Assembly: GCA_001599935.1 (NCBI GenBank)
Contig: BCIJ01000022.1
Location: forward strand, 1 to 64,000
DNA from: Holtermannia corniformis
Lineage: Eukaryota > Basidiomycota > Tremellomycetes > Holtermanniales
Direction: 5' to 3'
Length of the DNA: 64,000 nt
Shown here: positions 19,404 to 33,400 of the stretch, in pieces
Layout of the letters: every line of letters starts with the position of its first letter
Numbering within the stretch: position 1 is the first letter of the stretch
Program-made: the position numbers and the translations under genes
Notes under the pieces: model-generated
Database searches by the model: none
The model's input: the letters and a program-made list of their open reading frames with translations, nothing else
Told to the model about the DNA's origin: nothing

Positions 19404-22400
19404 CTACAAACCTTGTTTCTGTTCTTGGTCAAGGCCCTCAAACAACAGTTGGCTGGAGCGTTCATAATGAGAAGGAAGGTGATCATTGAGCATCGACTTG
19501 GAAAACATAGCTGCTTTGGGATCAGTTATAGACGTGGACGCCAACACGCAACTGACGTTCTCCGAAGCGTTCCTCTACTGAATCACATTGACGCAAGATC
19601 TGTCACGAGCAATCAGCACGCAAGACTACACGTGGGCAAAATGAGAACGGACGACTCGGTGGGCTTCTTTGCGACCCTGCGCGGTCTTGCTATCCCCGTT
19701 GCCAGTCACAAATATGGGAAAGTATTCCTGCAGGAAAGATCAGCTGTAAGCACGGCGGAAGCCACCCACGCACCATAATGTATACTTTGCCTGGAGGGTA
19801 CAATTTGTCGTTGTCCATATCCGCCCGCATCGTCTTGATGAGCGAAAGCATCCAATCGCTAAGCAACTGCTCATCTTGTGGTTCCGCAGCGGTCGGTGAA
19901 GTGATCGTAGGATCACGATAGCCTGCATCCTCTGCGTGATTGTGGGTATGTCCTTGATGAATCTCCTCTGGCGACGCGGCAACGTCTGCCTGAGCGGTAT
20001 TGGGCCGCGCTACTGAGGTCGTTTGGAAAGCGAATTTGCGTTGATAGATGCCCATCACCTGCAGTGATAAGCTCACGTATGCGATTGCGTAGTGCAATCT
20101 CACCCTTCCCACAATCTCCTCGGCCACCCGGCCTTCCTCAAAGAGTGTGACAGACACATTCCGCAAGTCTCGCAACACCCCAAGACTGAGACAAGGCACA
20201 ATGTCCGTGCCCTGCACGACCGAGGTGATCAGTCCGCGTGCGTAACGAGCAAGATCCGACGAGGCGACCGCGGGTGGCCCGTACGCATAGCAGTGTACGG
20301 GGCGGCCCGGAGGAAGTCCTGATGCGAAACTTGTCACGAAAGGGGTGGTGTATGGCGGATGGGTGAAGTCTGCTTTTGTACGTGCTTGCAACTTGAAGTG
20401 CGCCACCGGCGTCGAGCACAATATGGCTAGGAGACTTGGGTTCGCTCAGTGATTGAACTCTAGCGAAAGTGACATGTCACAACTTACGCAGCAACACCTC
20501 CGCCAAGCGAGTGACCGCAGAGGACAAGACCGTAATCGGGATGCCGTTTCAAAGCGTCGCTCAATGTCTGATGTACCGTACTCTGCCGCTCGGTGAGCTG
20601 CACAGCCGAGTGGTACATGCCCGAATGGACGAAATAACGGGCGTCCGCATCCCCGTGCTCCAACTTGATGTCAAGGTATCCGCACGTCAGGTCAACGAGG
20701 ACGTCTTGCAAACCCAGAGTGCCGCGACAGGTCCTGTTGACGTGAGCCAAGCTGCCTCATCGATGCAGTTGACGTACAGGACGACTGCCTTCGCGCGATG
20801 ATCGACGGCTACATAATGTACGAGCGGTGGTGCTTTCTCGTAGGCGAAGGATGAATTTGGTTCTGTGAAGGACGAAAGGAGCAATGAATCGATAGGCAGA
20901 TTGGTGTGCTGAGCCTGCGTCACTTGTCAGCTTTCCTCGACAGTCGGGGTAGATGTCGTACGAAAGCCCAACTGTTTGCATGATGCTTGCCGGTCGTTGG
21001 GAAGTTGAAGTCTGCGTTTCCCAGCCCGAGTATACGCAGGAAATTTTGCTAACGATCTTGTCAGTCCTGCCGAGATATGATCCGGTCATCACTTACACCG
21101 TACGCGGCACTGGAGTATCTCATAAAACGGTGAATATTGCGCACCAAATGCTCATGCGGATACAAATCGCTTGGAAGCGAATCGTTCACCGTCGGTCCTG
21201 ATTCGTGCGACGTTGAATGCACTTCGGTCACGACCGTGTGCACGGATCGTGTCGACGCTTCACGCTGACGCTTGGTGTCCGGTTGTGTGTCCCCTTTTCC
21301 AAGACGGCAATCAGACTCCAACATTGATCTCGCGGCAGTCGGCGAGCGAGGTGATGACGGTGGCGCGCGCGGCAATGGCCCGGACGGTGTCTGTGGTCGT
21401 TCCAAATCAACATCGACCGCCTCCCCTAGTCCTTTGTCGTCTCCAGAGCTCGACGCGCGCGAGCCCCTACGCCTGCGAGCACGCTTTGTATGGGTCAAGG
21501 CACGCATGCTCTTACCGGGGCTAGTTATTGGTCGCAGAGCGTGTTTCGCTCGGCTAGTCGCTCTATCCAAGGTTGACCGCTTCGGAGGAGAATTGAGGGG
21601 TGGCGAGCTGCCGGCTTGTGAGGAACTAGAGTTTCGCGCCGAGAACAATCGATGTCTCGTTGTCCGTGGTATATCCTGGTCCAGAGATGGCGAAGAAAAG
21701 AGAGATCCACCTAGGGCGCTGCCGACTGCCGACACAAACGATAGTTTGGGCCCTGCCGGAGATTTGTCTCGCGGCAGTGATCCGAGGAAGCTCGCTGGTG
21801 GGGGGCTGCGACTCATCGTTGACGCCCGGCTTGGGGAAGGCGAACCATTCCACTCGATGGATCGAACATCCGCTCGGCCTCCCAGCGGAGGGCTGTGACG
21901 AGGCGCAAGACGACTTGGCTTCTCCGACCCGTTGGCGGTAACGGAGTCGCTTGGCAGTTTGCGAACCGTTTGCCGACGTTCACGTAACCGCTTTGTAATC
22001 GTCCGAAGGACCAGTTGCAAGCGTTGCGCATCGTGTCCTTCCGCTGTCGCGCCGTTGTACGCGGTCGGGAGTGTCAGGGCGCGGGATTCGGCAGGATCCA
22101 ACGCCAGCATTTGGTCGACTTCCACCCAGTCACCTGCCTCCTCCACGAGACCGTCGGTCCGTGTTTCGCCCGCTTCTAGCTCTCGGCCGTGCTGGACGGA
22201 AACTGAAACATCAGTTTCGTCCATGACTTCGACGTCGGGGCCCCTCTGGGTACTGGCCGGTACTCGAACTTGATTCAGGTACTGAGTGATCATGGTAGTC
22301 TCCTCCACTTGATCGTATATCTCGTAGATAGAATCCCCGACCTTTGCGAGACGTCGTCGTTGTGTCGGGTCATCGCTTGGCGTCGCTGGCAGTAGATCGT

Positions 22401-23691
22401 CACCCGAGTCGCCCACGAGGCGCTCAAATTCCTTCTCCCATTCCGATGCAGCTCGCACGTCTGCATCATCTGGGGCGGGCAAGGAAGCTCTTTGTTCCCT
22501 GCTGGCTGCTGTTGACGGTCCAGGACCGGCAACTGCTTGGCTTGGACCTCCATCGGATTCCACCGCTGCGGCAGAGAGAATGCAGTCGTCGTCTCGCTGA
22601 TCGGTGAATTGTTCGTTCTTGGCACCGATCACGACGCAATCGATGAGACTTTGAGCAGCTCAGTCGCGAGTGTACAACATTGACTCTGCAACTTACACTC
22701 GGAGCTTGTGGCGACTTGCAAGGCGTCTTGAAGTTGCGTTCTGTAGGCACGCATAGGCCGTCAAGGCCTTGGTCAATGCAGTTAGGCTCGATACTTTGCT
22801 CTTGTTACCTGCCTCGAAACGCTCATCTGAGATCAACTCGCGGCGTACAAGGGTGATGATCGCAGAGAGCGCGCGCGATGTTTCATTCGAGCCAAACTGC
22901 ATGCGAGTATTGAGCGATGCGAACCGTAGGTTGATGTACTACTCACAAGGCTGTCGAAAAGATTCACACTCTCGATGGCAGCCGTGCGCGCGGAATTGAA
23001 TGTCGAGAATGTGAAGGAAAAGCCAGACATGGTGAACAGCTCGGCTAAAGAAAAGCTGGAAAGGTTAACACGAAAGCTAACAGAATCTCATAGCACGCAC
23101 GAGTGATGTATGACATATATCCCCAGATTGGTATACTTGTCGAGGATGTGCAGGAACGGATCGCTGGCGATCTGTGTTTAGTCCGCGTCTTCAACCTCCC
23201 AAGTAACCCACGAAGAGTCTTCAATGCCCTTGCCCGTCGCCGCGTCGAGCAGTTCTGACATGCTGCCGTGTGCAGCGGCGTTGGAGATGAGGTACATCCT
23301 TCGAGCAGATGACACGGCGGCTACCATCATGCGCCTCGTAATGCCGAGAGACGCTTGGGTGCTATACCTGCACTTTGACATGAGACCCGCTCTCGCTCAG
23401 TACACAGGCAATTACTACGTACCGGGACCCTTCCAGGAAACACTCTATGAGAAACGCAGCCGCCCGGAGGCTCACACGGGCGGTCAAGGACATGGTAGAT
23501 ACCATGCTAGCGAATTGAGCCGGCAGGAGGGTCGGTATCGTGCTCAACGGTATGCTTGGAGCATGTGCGGCAGGAGGCAACATCGCGGTGGAATATGCCG
23601 AGCTCGTCTGAGCTGCTCGCTCCTCGTTTCCTTGCGAGCGCCCGGGCGTTTCGTTGTCCACGTCCATGTCTGCTGACTGAGGGGTTGACAT
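19404..23691 (-). CDS. Class 3 lipase, sn1-specific diacylglycerol lipase-like
   Basis: Starts MSTPQSADMDVDN at 23691 and ends QEQKQGL at 19404 after many small introns. One intron, about 36 nt, has a GGACTAAAC branch site. Diagnostic blocks are LAELFTMSGFSFTFSTFN, FGSNETSRALSAIITLVRRE, the catalytic nucleophile elbow GLVLCGHSLGGGVAA (near 20490), YGPPAVASSDLARY, IVPCLSLGVLRDL, and a C-terminal MFSKSMLNDHLPSHYE. These define the fungal sn1-DAG-lipase family, which hydrolyses diacylglycerol at membranes. Between the N-terminal helices and the catalytic domain is a long acidic, serine-rich, probably disordered region (encoded about 22630-21150). The N-terminal part contains hydrophobic helices, so membrane attachment is likely. 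The last exons (19404-19700) were placed by splicing and are less certain. Confidence 0.85.
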
Positions 23692-24069
23692 GACCCCTTT
23701 CCTGATGACCGGTGCTATGCTACTGGCTTCGACGGCGTGCGTATCGCGCCAATGACGGTGATGCAAGACTTGCCGTTGGTTGTGGAACCTGCCGAGTTCC
23801 AACCTACTCCATTCTCGGATGTGATAGCTCGAATGCTCCGATGACGCGCAGTAGTTCCGGCCGTACTTCGCGTTGAGTTTCAGCCCAGATCTTGCAATGA
23901 ACCGATATTGTCGAGCGTTTTAGATCTGCTCAGCTTATCAAGACACAGTGTTGTCGCGGCTAGACCTTTGCGAAGCGCGTACGACGACACCAACACAGCT
24001 GCAGCTATTTGCCTTTATTGCTAATGTATTGCTAGCAGACCGAACACATCGCTAGCGATTTCCATGCAT
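23692..24069. other. Intergenic, upstream of the lipase and downstream of the AAA gene
   Basis: About 380 bp with no supported gene. It must contain the lipase promoter and the AAA ATPase 3' end; no clear core element stands out. Confidence 0.5.
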
Positions 24070-27000
24070 CTAGTCCTGCCGGACCTGACCGTACTCTGCT
24101 GTCTTGACAACGCCATCGCTGAAGCCAAAGCCAGTACCGAATCCACTCTTCTTGCCGCGCTCACTGCCCCCCTCGCCAAAGCGCTCCGACCACTTGCGCA
24201 ACGCCGAGATCTCGCCGTCTTCTGATGCGGAAGCGCGGATCTCCAACAACGCTATTTTAAAATGCTCGGCTGTGATGATGCGATTGGTAGGAACAGGCGG
24301 CACCCGAGCAGACGAGGGCTGTGCAAAGGTGGTGTTGTCGTCAAAGAGACTCTCGTCGTCCGCCTCTTCGTCTTCCTCCGGAGGATCGCGTCGAATTTCG
24401 CGTTCCGGCTTGGCGGCCCCTTGACCCTTGGATGCAACAACTTTGGGCGGTAGTGGACCCTTGAGATTGCGTCCGGTTGAGTAAGACTTGGTATAGGTCA
24501 CTGTCGGTGGTGTAGTGCGTGCTTGCTCGGAGTGCTTGCGATAGATGTTCACCAATTGCACTAGTGGGTCGTTGTCGTCGAGAAGCACACCCTGCTCGGC
24601 CTTGGCCGGTACAACCTTCTTCTTCGCCGGGGAGGACGTCTTGGTCACCGGATCTTTGATAATGACAGGGCCCCGACTTGGTCCACCGGATCCGGACGAC
24701 TTGCTGCTGTGAGACGTAGCCTTCGACGCAGATTGCTTGTCTGCAGGCTTGCGCTTCTTCCACGGCAAGTCGAGAGTTTCTTTGATGGCAGCGAATGCAG
24801 CGCTGACACAAAGATCTGCGACCTGGTCAGCTGATAGCGTGAAAGTCAGGGATTACTGACGCTTGAGATCCGACCCAGAAAAGCTGACTGTGTCTTCAGC
24901 GAGCTTCTTCAAGTCGACATCGTCCGCCAGCTTCTCGTGCCGCAGAAGAATCTTCAAAATTGCTGAGAGGACGGTCAGAACCACGTGAAGGGCTCTCATC
25001 ACTCACCTTCGCGAGACTCGACTCCAGGAAGGTCGATCAGCATTCGCCGGGGCAGACGTCGTAGCACTGCCTCGTCCAAGTCGAATGGCCGGTTGGAAGC
25101 GCCAATCACCATGACCTTGTGTTCCTTGTTGGCGCTGGCTGAACTGAGCCCGTCCATTTCTTGCATGAACTCGGTCAAGATTTGCCGGTGTGATTGATTG
25201 CCACCGCCTGCGTGCGACGATCGAGCGCTGAACAGCGCGTCGACTTCGTCTAGGAACACGACGCACGGCGAAAGCCGGCGGGCAAGACTGAAGACTGCTT
25301 TGACGCTGCCAAGTGTCAGGACATACACCCTCAACCATCAAATTTGCACTCACAGTTTTTCTCCCTCGCCCACGTACATGTCATTGACATCACTTGGCTG
25401 TGAGATATCAGCACCGTGACACAGACACTCGAACTCGACTCACCTGGATGCCAAGCATGCGTGCGCCACTCTCTCGAGCCAGAGCTCTCACCAACAGGGT
25501 CTTACCGGTTCCCGGCGGGCCGAAGAGCAGTGCGCCACTTGTTGAATGATTCGTCAAGATCCCGCTGCTGAATGCCTCCGGATATAAAAGAGGCATTGAC
25601 ACCATGCTCCTGATCCCATCAATCGTCTTCTCTGGGAGATGGACGTCCGCAAAAGTCGTTGACGCCAGCTTGGTGGGATCGACGATGCAGCCGAGGAGCC
25701 GCTTCTCATACTGGTTGAGTGATTTATCCTTCTTGAGGCCCTCGATCGTGTTGTCGACGGGCGGCGGCTGGCAATCCTCCATATCTTCACCGTCGATGCT
25801 GACTGAGATGTGACCCTTCGGCGTGCGGTGATTGGTTTGGATGTTGATGCAGCGCGAGTTGTATGATCTCTTGTCGCCCTCGCGCACGGCAGCCCGCAGG
25901 ACATCACGCCACTTGATTGTGAGCGGCTTACCGGCAGGTCGAGGTATATCACTCTGCAGAGCTGCGCCAATCGCCAACGACGCCAGCTCCTTGCACTCCA
26001 TCCAAGGCAGAATCTGCAATGGAAAGCGCGAGGTGATCTCTTCAAGTTCGAGCGATTCTTGCAGCTGACTCGACGTCTTGTTCTTGAGGTCACCGACTGC
26101 TGACATGGGGTCTTCGAGAGTTGCGCCCAGCTCACCCATTGCTCTTGAGATCAGCAGTGCATTGAGCAGCTGACGACGAGTATAGCGTTCGACGGTATCG
26201 CGCGCTTCAGTCAACGGTGGTATGATGGCAATCGTTCTCCACGGGAAGATACTTGATGTTGGTGATGAGCGAGGCGGTACGTTCTGGCCAAAGATTGGGG
26301 GAAGCATGCTGAGAATGGGATTGGCTGGCGGGTTCGGTGCGGAAGCAGAGGCAGGCAGACCGGAGAGCTTTGGTCCAAAAGGTGGAAGTGCGTGTGGAAA
26401 ACTGGACTATATTAGTCGACGGTCACTGCATACTGAGAAGACTTACTCAACCACGCCGTGTTCCAAAGCCTTCATGCGCCGTACATGTCGCTTCGCGCGA
26501 CCGTCCTCGTCGGTTTCTGGCGAGCTCATCCACAGCTTGGCAGAGTCTGGTTGAGGGCGAGCCTTGTGCACAGGCTCAAACTCGTCGCCATCCTCATTCT
26601 CATGCAGACCCAACGCAGTCTCGAGTGCAGTGCGGGCGTCGATCATGCGCAATGGGGCGCCACCGACACCAGTGTGGTTGCCAACATGTAGAAGAGAGGG
26701 TGACACACCGAGCACGATCGTCGTCGGCTGCTGCAGGGTGTCTGAAGGGGTCGCGTCTGACGACGATGTGCGTCGCCTGTCCTGCACCGCGGCGACCAGC
26801 GAAGGCCACCACGCATCGAAAGTTGCATGCATCCCAGCAGCGTCTTGGAGATAGATGATGCGCGGCTTGACAGTCTTGGGCTTCGGACCGGCGTTGATGA
26901 TATCGGCAAACATGTCGCGGATGCTCGGGTCCACGTGATTCTGTGATGAGCGCTCATTCTGCCCACCCAGGCCGAGTGCAGAAGATCCGAACATCATCGG

Positions 27001-27938
27001 CTCCATGCCGGCCGGAGGACCACCGCTAGCGCTCGCAAGGTTACCAAGAGGCAGGTTGACGCGGACAATGCGCGCTCCACCCGGCAGCGTGATCTCCTCT
27101 TCGCCCTCGCCCTCATCGAGGTGCTGCTCTTCCTCCAGCGCAGCTTGCTGATCATCGAAGGTGTTGCCTGGCCCTTGCGCACTCGAGCTCATCAATGGAT
27201 TCTCTGCCAATCGCACGCAGCCGGCCACTGCGACGTATCAATACTGCGCCACGCAGGTCTGATAATGCACTTACCCTTGCCCATCGGCCCGTGTTCTCCC
27301 AAGGCCAAGATCGCAGTCAGATCAACCTCTACGAGATCGCCCCCTATCTGTGATGCGACTTTGCGCACAGCCTCACAGCAGACATGTTCTCCGCCTTCGT
27401 TTGGAGTGATGACCGCTATGCTCGGTTCCACCTCGCCGAGTTGTACTGCCTCTGTCAAGCTGACGAGAAGATGTGAGCGAAGGCTGTAGTGCTCTTCAGG
27501 GATAGGGAAATCTGGATTACGCGGCTTGGGTTTAGGAGGGGCTTTAGGAGGTGGAGTCGAATGTCGGACCGGCGAGTAGGTCGGGCCGCTAGAGACGGCA
27601 GGTGATTTTGCAGCTGTTGGTCGACGGGTACGACCCCCAGTGGTCCCAGTGCTAGTAGCGCTGGTGCTAGGCTCATCGCTCGCAGAAGCCTTCGTCGCCT
27701 CATCCTTTGGCTGGACCGAGAAAGCTGGCAGCGGCAAACGAGGGAGAGCAGTGACCGGGGAGCTCGTCAAAGCCCTCGACGATGTCGCCAATGGTGTCGA
27801 GCGCGGCGTGATCCGAGTCGCGAGCCTCGCCACAGCATTGGAAGACCTCTTCATGCTATTGAAGGCAGTTGCCAGGTGGCGCTCGAGAAAAAGTGGGAGC
27901 ACACTGCGCAACGGGTTGGTCAGGATACGAGACGTCAT
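24070..27938 (-). CDS. Mitochondrial Msp1/ATAD1-like AAA ATPase
   Basis: Starts MTSRILTNPLRSVLPLFLER at 27938, a basic amphipathic leader typical of mitochondrial import, followed by a low-complexity Ser/Pro region. The AAA module is near the C-terminus. It has Walker A LLFGPPGTGKTLLVRALA (about 25500), Walker B CVVFLDEVDALFSAR with the sensor VMVIGASNRPFDLD, and the arginine-finger region AVLRRLPRRMLIDLP. The end has the MSP1-family linker IKETLDLPWKKRKP and a tail with IRASASEDGEISALRKWSERFGEG. AAA proteins of this family extract or remodel membrane proteins; a role at mitochondria is inferred from leader and family. The predicted protein is over 1000 residues, much longer than yeast Msp1 (about 360), as in filamentous fungal relatives. 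Introns separate the Walker A and B exons. Confidence 0.82.
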
Positions 27939-28259
27939 GATGGTTCTTCGACGACCTACCGAGCTGACAGGCGTCGTGTGGCGCAGTCTATATACGTTCT
28001 TGAGCTGTTTCAGCATGCAAAGGCTGATGGTAACTCGCTGATCAGTCGCGACTTTCCCACGGCCCGCGTTTGTCTCATCCACAACAAGCTCCGTGCGTGG
28101 CACGCCAGGGGCTTCTTGTCTGATGGCCGCGAGACCGGCTCGGGCTGGAGACGTAGGTCAACATAATACATCTACTGTAGATCTATCTGTCTGGGCGCTC
28201 GAGCCGCGGTGGGACCCGGCGGAGGGGCATGACCGACTCCCACTGAGCCCTGAGGCGCA
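27939..28259. other. Spacer between AAA ATPase and amidase genes
   Basis: About 320 bp containing the AAA promoter and the amidase 3' end, as both genes are on the minus strand. No gene or clear regulatory motif is supported. Confidence 0.5.
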
Positions 28260-30326
28260 TCAGTGGCTAAGGCGAGTGGCACCGGAGAAGGCCGCGACGT
28301 ACATGATGGAGAGTAGAGTCGTCTCACTGCCTTTGCGTCCAATGACTGTAGCTCCAAATGGCTCGCCCTCTTCTGTATATCCGAGCGGCATCTGGCCCTG
28401 AGAAGCAGTCAGCGTGGCAGAACAGCGGCAAGCCCGTGATGACTAACCGCTGGATACCCGCCATAAGCCGGAAGCAGCCGCGCAAATGGCTCAGTCGGTA
28501 CCAGGATCGCATCAAGACCGTGCTGGTCCAGAGCACCATCCAACGAGTCTTTTGCCAGCTGCTGAACATACTTCGTGGCAGCCTCGTAACGTTCCGACTT
28601 TCGGCCTTGCTGTCCAGCCATCAGTGCTTTGATGAACGTCTGCTGACAGCACTGTCCCGGCGGGAACTCTTGCGCCTGACGTGTTATCACCAGCATCCAC
28701 CGTCTGATCAAGTCACATCACGTACCGAGTGCTGATCATTAAAGTTGATGACGTCCTCGAGCGTCCGAACTCCGCTCGGGACCTCGCGCAAACCCGCCAG
28801 ATACGCTTCCAGATCTTCCTTGAATGAATATGTGAGTACGTCGAGGTGCTCTTTCGAGTCCGCGTCCACAACAGCCTGAGCGAATGGCAGGTTGGCCGGG
28901 TCGACAAGGTCCCAAGCGAGTGCTTTCAGGTTGGCGATGGCGCCCTCGAATGCTTGCACTGTGGCAGATGGCACTCTTGGAGATGATATGAAGACGTCGC
29001 GCGGAATGCCGAGCTTGAAGGGAGCGAACGGAGCGAGTGTGTGTTGAGTATAGTCTCATGGGTGTCAGCGTAGGGGTGTTGTTGCTTGCACGACTACGAA
29101 CTGGTCTTGCTTCCCGTCATGCCCTCTAGAAGTAAGGCAGTGTCATACGCTGTTTTGGCTATCGGCCCAACCGTGTCCTGATTGTGGCTGGGACTTTCGT
29201 CAGCGTGATCAATATACAGAGCATGATCACCCACGAGATGGGCACGACTCCATCAACGCTGACGAGGCCCAAAGTTGGCCGGAGCCCGTATAACGCAGCA
29301 CGGCTTGCGGGCAGTAGCTTGGACTGGATCAGCTCTCATCAATAGCAGCACTAGGACTTACCACACTGCCAGCCGTATCTGTACCCAGCCCCGCGGGTGC
29401 AAATCCAGCACTGACGCCAACACCGGTACCCGAAGAACTGGTTCCCGGGTTTCCGCCCTTGATGTATGCTGATGAGCACTGGCCAGCAACAGCTGACCAG
29501 CCCCAGCTATGGCCTCCTGCGAAGCCGCCTCGGAAGTCGGACCATTCCGACAGAGACGCTTTGGCGAGGACTGAGATGGCCCAAAGATGAGTACTGAACG
29601 TGAGTCAATCACGAAGACTCACTGATGGCTCCTGCAGCGCGGAGGTGTGAGATCACTTGGGCATCAGCGGGAACGACTGCGCCTTCTGCGAGGCGATCAA
29701 AGTCAGCGCCTCTTACTTTAGCAGAAGAACTCACTTAGAGCCAATGAGCCGGCTGTTGTGTCCATACCAAGCTCGGGATGGGTTGCAATGTTGTCTCTGC
29801 ACACAGTGAGCTCAGTTCCACTCACGAATAACAGCTGATCACCGACGACTCACTTGACCAGAATGGGAATACCGTGGAGCTGGCTTCTGACCTGTCCGCG
29901 CAAGCGTTCAGCATCAAGGTTTTGCGCAATGGCAATGACTGTGGAGAGCTCAACATTCACCGGAGGTTGATTGACAGGCTTACTATTGTCATAAGGCGCG
30001 ATCTCATTCACTGCTCGCAGTTCCAATCCTCGAAAGTTGTCTGCTTCGATTCGATCTACAGAGACGTCCATTAGCCATACGTCAACTTGGTGGTGTCTCG
30101 ACTACATACTCATATATGCCTGTACGAGCTGCACACTGGATACTTTGCGTCCAGCGAGCAGCCCTCCGAGCTCCCGCAGGGTCACATTAAGAAGATCGAC
30201 GCCTACGTGGCTCGATGAGGCCATTTCAACCTGTTGGGCGAGCTCACTACTACGGTTTGCCAAGAGCGCGTGGTACAAGACAGGTAACAGACCCAAGAGA
30301 GCGCACAGGTTCAGTACCCAGTGCAT
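28260..30326 (-). CDS. Amidase-signature family hydrolase with signal peptide
   Basis: Starts MHWVLNLCALLGLLPVLYHAL, a hydrophobic secretion or anchor sequence, then LGGLLAGRKVSSVQLVQAYM. The amidase signature core follows: the catalytic-lysine region HGIPILVKDNI, the Gly/Ser block GNPGTSSSGTGVGVSAGFAP with GTDTAGS, then ALYGLRPTLGLVS and GPIAKTAYD. The C-terminus has GYPAV, the PFGATVIGRKGSE block and ends GATRLSH. Ser-Ser-Lys amidases hydrolyse carboxamides; the substrate cannot be told. At least seven introns of about 45-60 nt are present. The gene is divergent from the FHA gene, sharing a 156-bp promoter region. Confidence 0.82.
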
Positions 30327-30482
30327 GCTCTGGCGGCCTTAGAACATGATTGTCTGTACAAATCGTTTGAGATCCACTTTTGTTGCCGACGATGCGGTGA
30401 ATTCTTTCGAGATAAGAGGTGGAACCAAACAGTGTGATCGGTATTACGTAATTATGCTATGCCGTAAGGGACCGGTGGATGG
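30327..30482. promoter_or_regulatory. Compact divergent promoter (amidase / FHA gene)
   Basis: Only 156 bp separate the two start codons, so both promoters must lie here or reach into the genes. No TATA box or known operator is clear. Confidence 0.4.
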
Positions 30483-33400
30483 ATGTCAACAAGCACGGGC
30501 ACGGTTCAGAGACTATCTACGACAACGACAACGCGCACGGCTTGGACAAGTACTGACACACGGGCAGTACAGACGCGGACAGCGATGGCGCACATGCCAG
30601 TCTCGCCAGAGTTTGCGCCCCAGCAGACGGTACTCGGAACGCTATACCTCGTCGGTAAACAGGGCCACCGCAAGAATGCAGACTTGCAGAGTTTTCCCAT
30701 TGACAGCGAGAGGATCACGATTGGGCGGTAAGTCTATACTACTCATTTCATGCCACTCGATGCTAACATAATGCTTTCACACAGCGATGTTGACTGTGAT
30801 GTGAGCTCGAATACTGAGCACGGGCTTACGAGCTGACATCGCAACCAGGTCCGCCTCTACTTTCCCGATGTCTCCAAGATTCATTGCACCCTCAACTTCG
30901 ACCTCTTGACATCGCAATGTACTCTCACCGTGCTAGGATCCAACCCGGTCCTCTTCCAGCCATCCGCAGGCGAAGCACAGACCTTGGTCAAGGGTGGAAC
31001 CCAGCTTCTGACTTCAGATGATCGGTTCACAATCCGCAAAAAGACATTCAAATTCCGTTATGCCGCCGACGGTGGCGGTCTTCAGAAGCCTGTACTTGAC
31101 ACACCCAGCAAAGGCCGCAGGACGAGCTACAGGTTGAGCTTGGTTCCAGAGGGCAAGCGTTTCGTTCCGATGCCTACACCCCGAGGCAAGACGCCGCTCA
31201 AGCCATCGCACCTGTCCACTTCGCACCTCGCACCGCCATCACCAGAAGTAGATTCTGAAGAGGAATCCGAAGAGGCAGAACCGTACACCATCGTACAAGG
31301 TGACAACAATGACAAGATTTACCTTGAATCCACCGCATCCGTATCGCATGCGCCACCGTCGCCTACGCCGTTACGCTTCACGACTCCCGAGCAACCAGCC
31401 AAGCGCGTCATGCGTCACACAAGCGCTGCCCCGCGCACGCGTTTGCAGATATTGACCCCCACCAAGGTGCAGACGCCGCTTCGAGCCCCAAATAGCCTCC
31501 GTAAAGCGCTACTTGTGCGCAGCGCGAGGCGAGTTCTCTCGGGCGAAGTCCCTGCTCGGCCGGAAGCAACCCTTGATGCAGAGCAAGCGTCAAAGGATGT
31601 GAGTCGTGCGTACTTCGAACGGATTTGTGCTGAGCCGTACAGGCCAAGCCGACTGCAGTCGAGGCCACTGACGAGTGGGAAGAAGAAGAGGATGCGCAAG
31701 ACGCCGACTTGTCGCTCGATGCAGTGAGTCGAACGATCAGCATTCGAGTCTCATTGACACACTTGACAGGTGTCTGCTCTTCAAGACGAAGCCTCTGGTG
31801 ATGTCTTTGGCGAGCCGGCAGCTGCAGCACGCGAGGAGAACTTGAAAGACGAACGGCTCCATCAGGACTACAATCCTGAACAACAATATGACGATGTGGA
31901 TGACGAACAAGAGCGAGACTACCTTGATGAGCGAGCAGCGCCCGAAGACGAGGTTCACGGAGATGATGCCGTTGAAGCCGAGGACGAGGACGAAGACGAG
32001 GACGCAGACCCCGACGTCTCCTACTCGTCTGCAGAGTCATTCGACGACGTCGATCCCGCCGCGATCCTATTGCCCGAGACACCTGGCCCTTCGCGGTCTT
32101 CTGCGCAATTTTACACACCACAAGTCAAGCGACAGGGTGTCAAGCAGCCGCGGATGTCGCTCGTTGACGTTGCGGGTCCTGCTGTGCGCTTCCAGCGCCT
32201 GCCGGCGACACCTCAGGCAGTCGCGACGATCGAAAGGGTGCCAGCGACGCCGGGCACGATGGGCAAAGCAAGTCGTAGAACGGTTTCTGCCACTCCTGCT
32301 CGCTTTTCAAAGTCGGAGCCAGAGAGCGACAACGAGGTAGACGACGAGGGTGCGCGAGAGGACGAGCTGCGCATGCTGGAGCAAGAGGTGAGATGACAGC
32401 GCCTATAAATCTCAGGTTGAGACTGACCGTCTTGCAGCGGGAGCGCCGTCGGGAAACCCTTGCAACACCTCGTGCTCTGCCTTTGCCTCCGTCTGCAGGC
32501 TTCCGATCGCCCGTGCGTACCGCGCCACAATCGACATCCCTCTTCTTCGCATCTCCCGTTAGCCACCCAGCCCTTACTCGCTCTGAGCAACCTTCGAACG
32601 AACCACCTGCGACGCCGATGGATGCACTCAAGAAGCGAATGGACGCAATGCGCTCGCAGACGGCAGCACGCAGGGCGACTGTTGGCTTTGCGCTGCCTAG
32701 CACGCCAGTAACGAGGCCTCGCGTCGAGTCATCTGCATCGTTCACGGGTGGCGTTGTCGGTGGCCGTATGCGCCGAATGGGCCCGAATACCCCGCTGGCG
32801 CCGCTCATGCAAGTGGACAGCTTGCCGCCGACGCCGACGCCTGAGACAGTCGCTCTGAGTGACGTGGTACCCTACGAGGCTGAACCAGAAGTCGAATCTG
32901 TGTCGTCGGAAGACGCCGAGGAAGAGCAGAGCGAGCTCGATGAAGACGATGAGCCATCGTTTTCGGACGACGACGAACAGCAAGACATTGATGACGAGGC
33001 GCTTGCGGCAGAGTACCTTGCCTCGGACGATGCTTCAGAGGAGGTCGAAGACGTCAACCAGGTCAAAGAAGCGCCCGCTGTCGCCGAACCCGCCACGCCC
33101 TCGTACGCGGGTCTGCGCGACATGCTCCGAGAACCAGCTCAACCACCCAAGACACCATACCTTTCTGGCCTCCGTACCCTTTTCACAGCAACTCCAACAT
33201 CTCCGCAAACGCCCCAGCTCGCCGGTGTTCGTGACTTGCTCAAGACACCAGCTCCTGCTCCTGCAACGCCCATGTTTTCAGGGTTGCGCTCCATGTTTGC
33301 GGTACGCAAGGAACCAGCGACGCCAAGCCTGGAGGATGCTGTGGGCATGTACGAAGTGCCGTCGGAGGCCGTCGCAGGGAATTTAGGTGTGGAAAGGCTC

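Noticed and set aside
21272..21898. Long plus-strand frame of 208 codons
   Set aside because: Antisense to the disordered part of the lipase; composition and lack of motifs mark it as a shadow.
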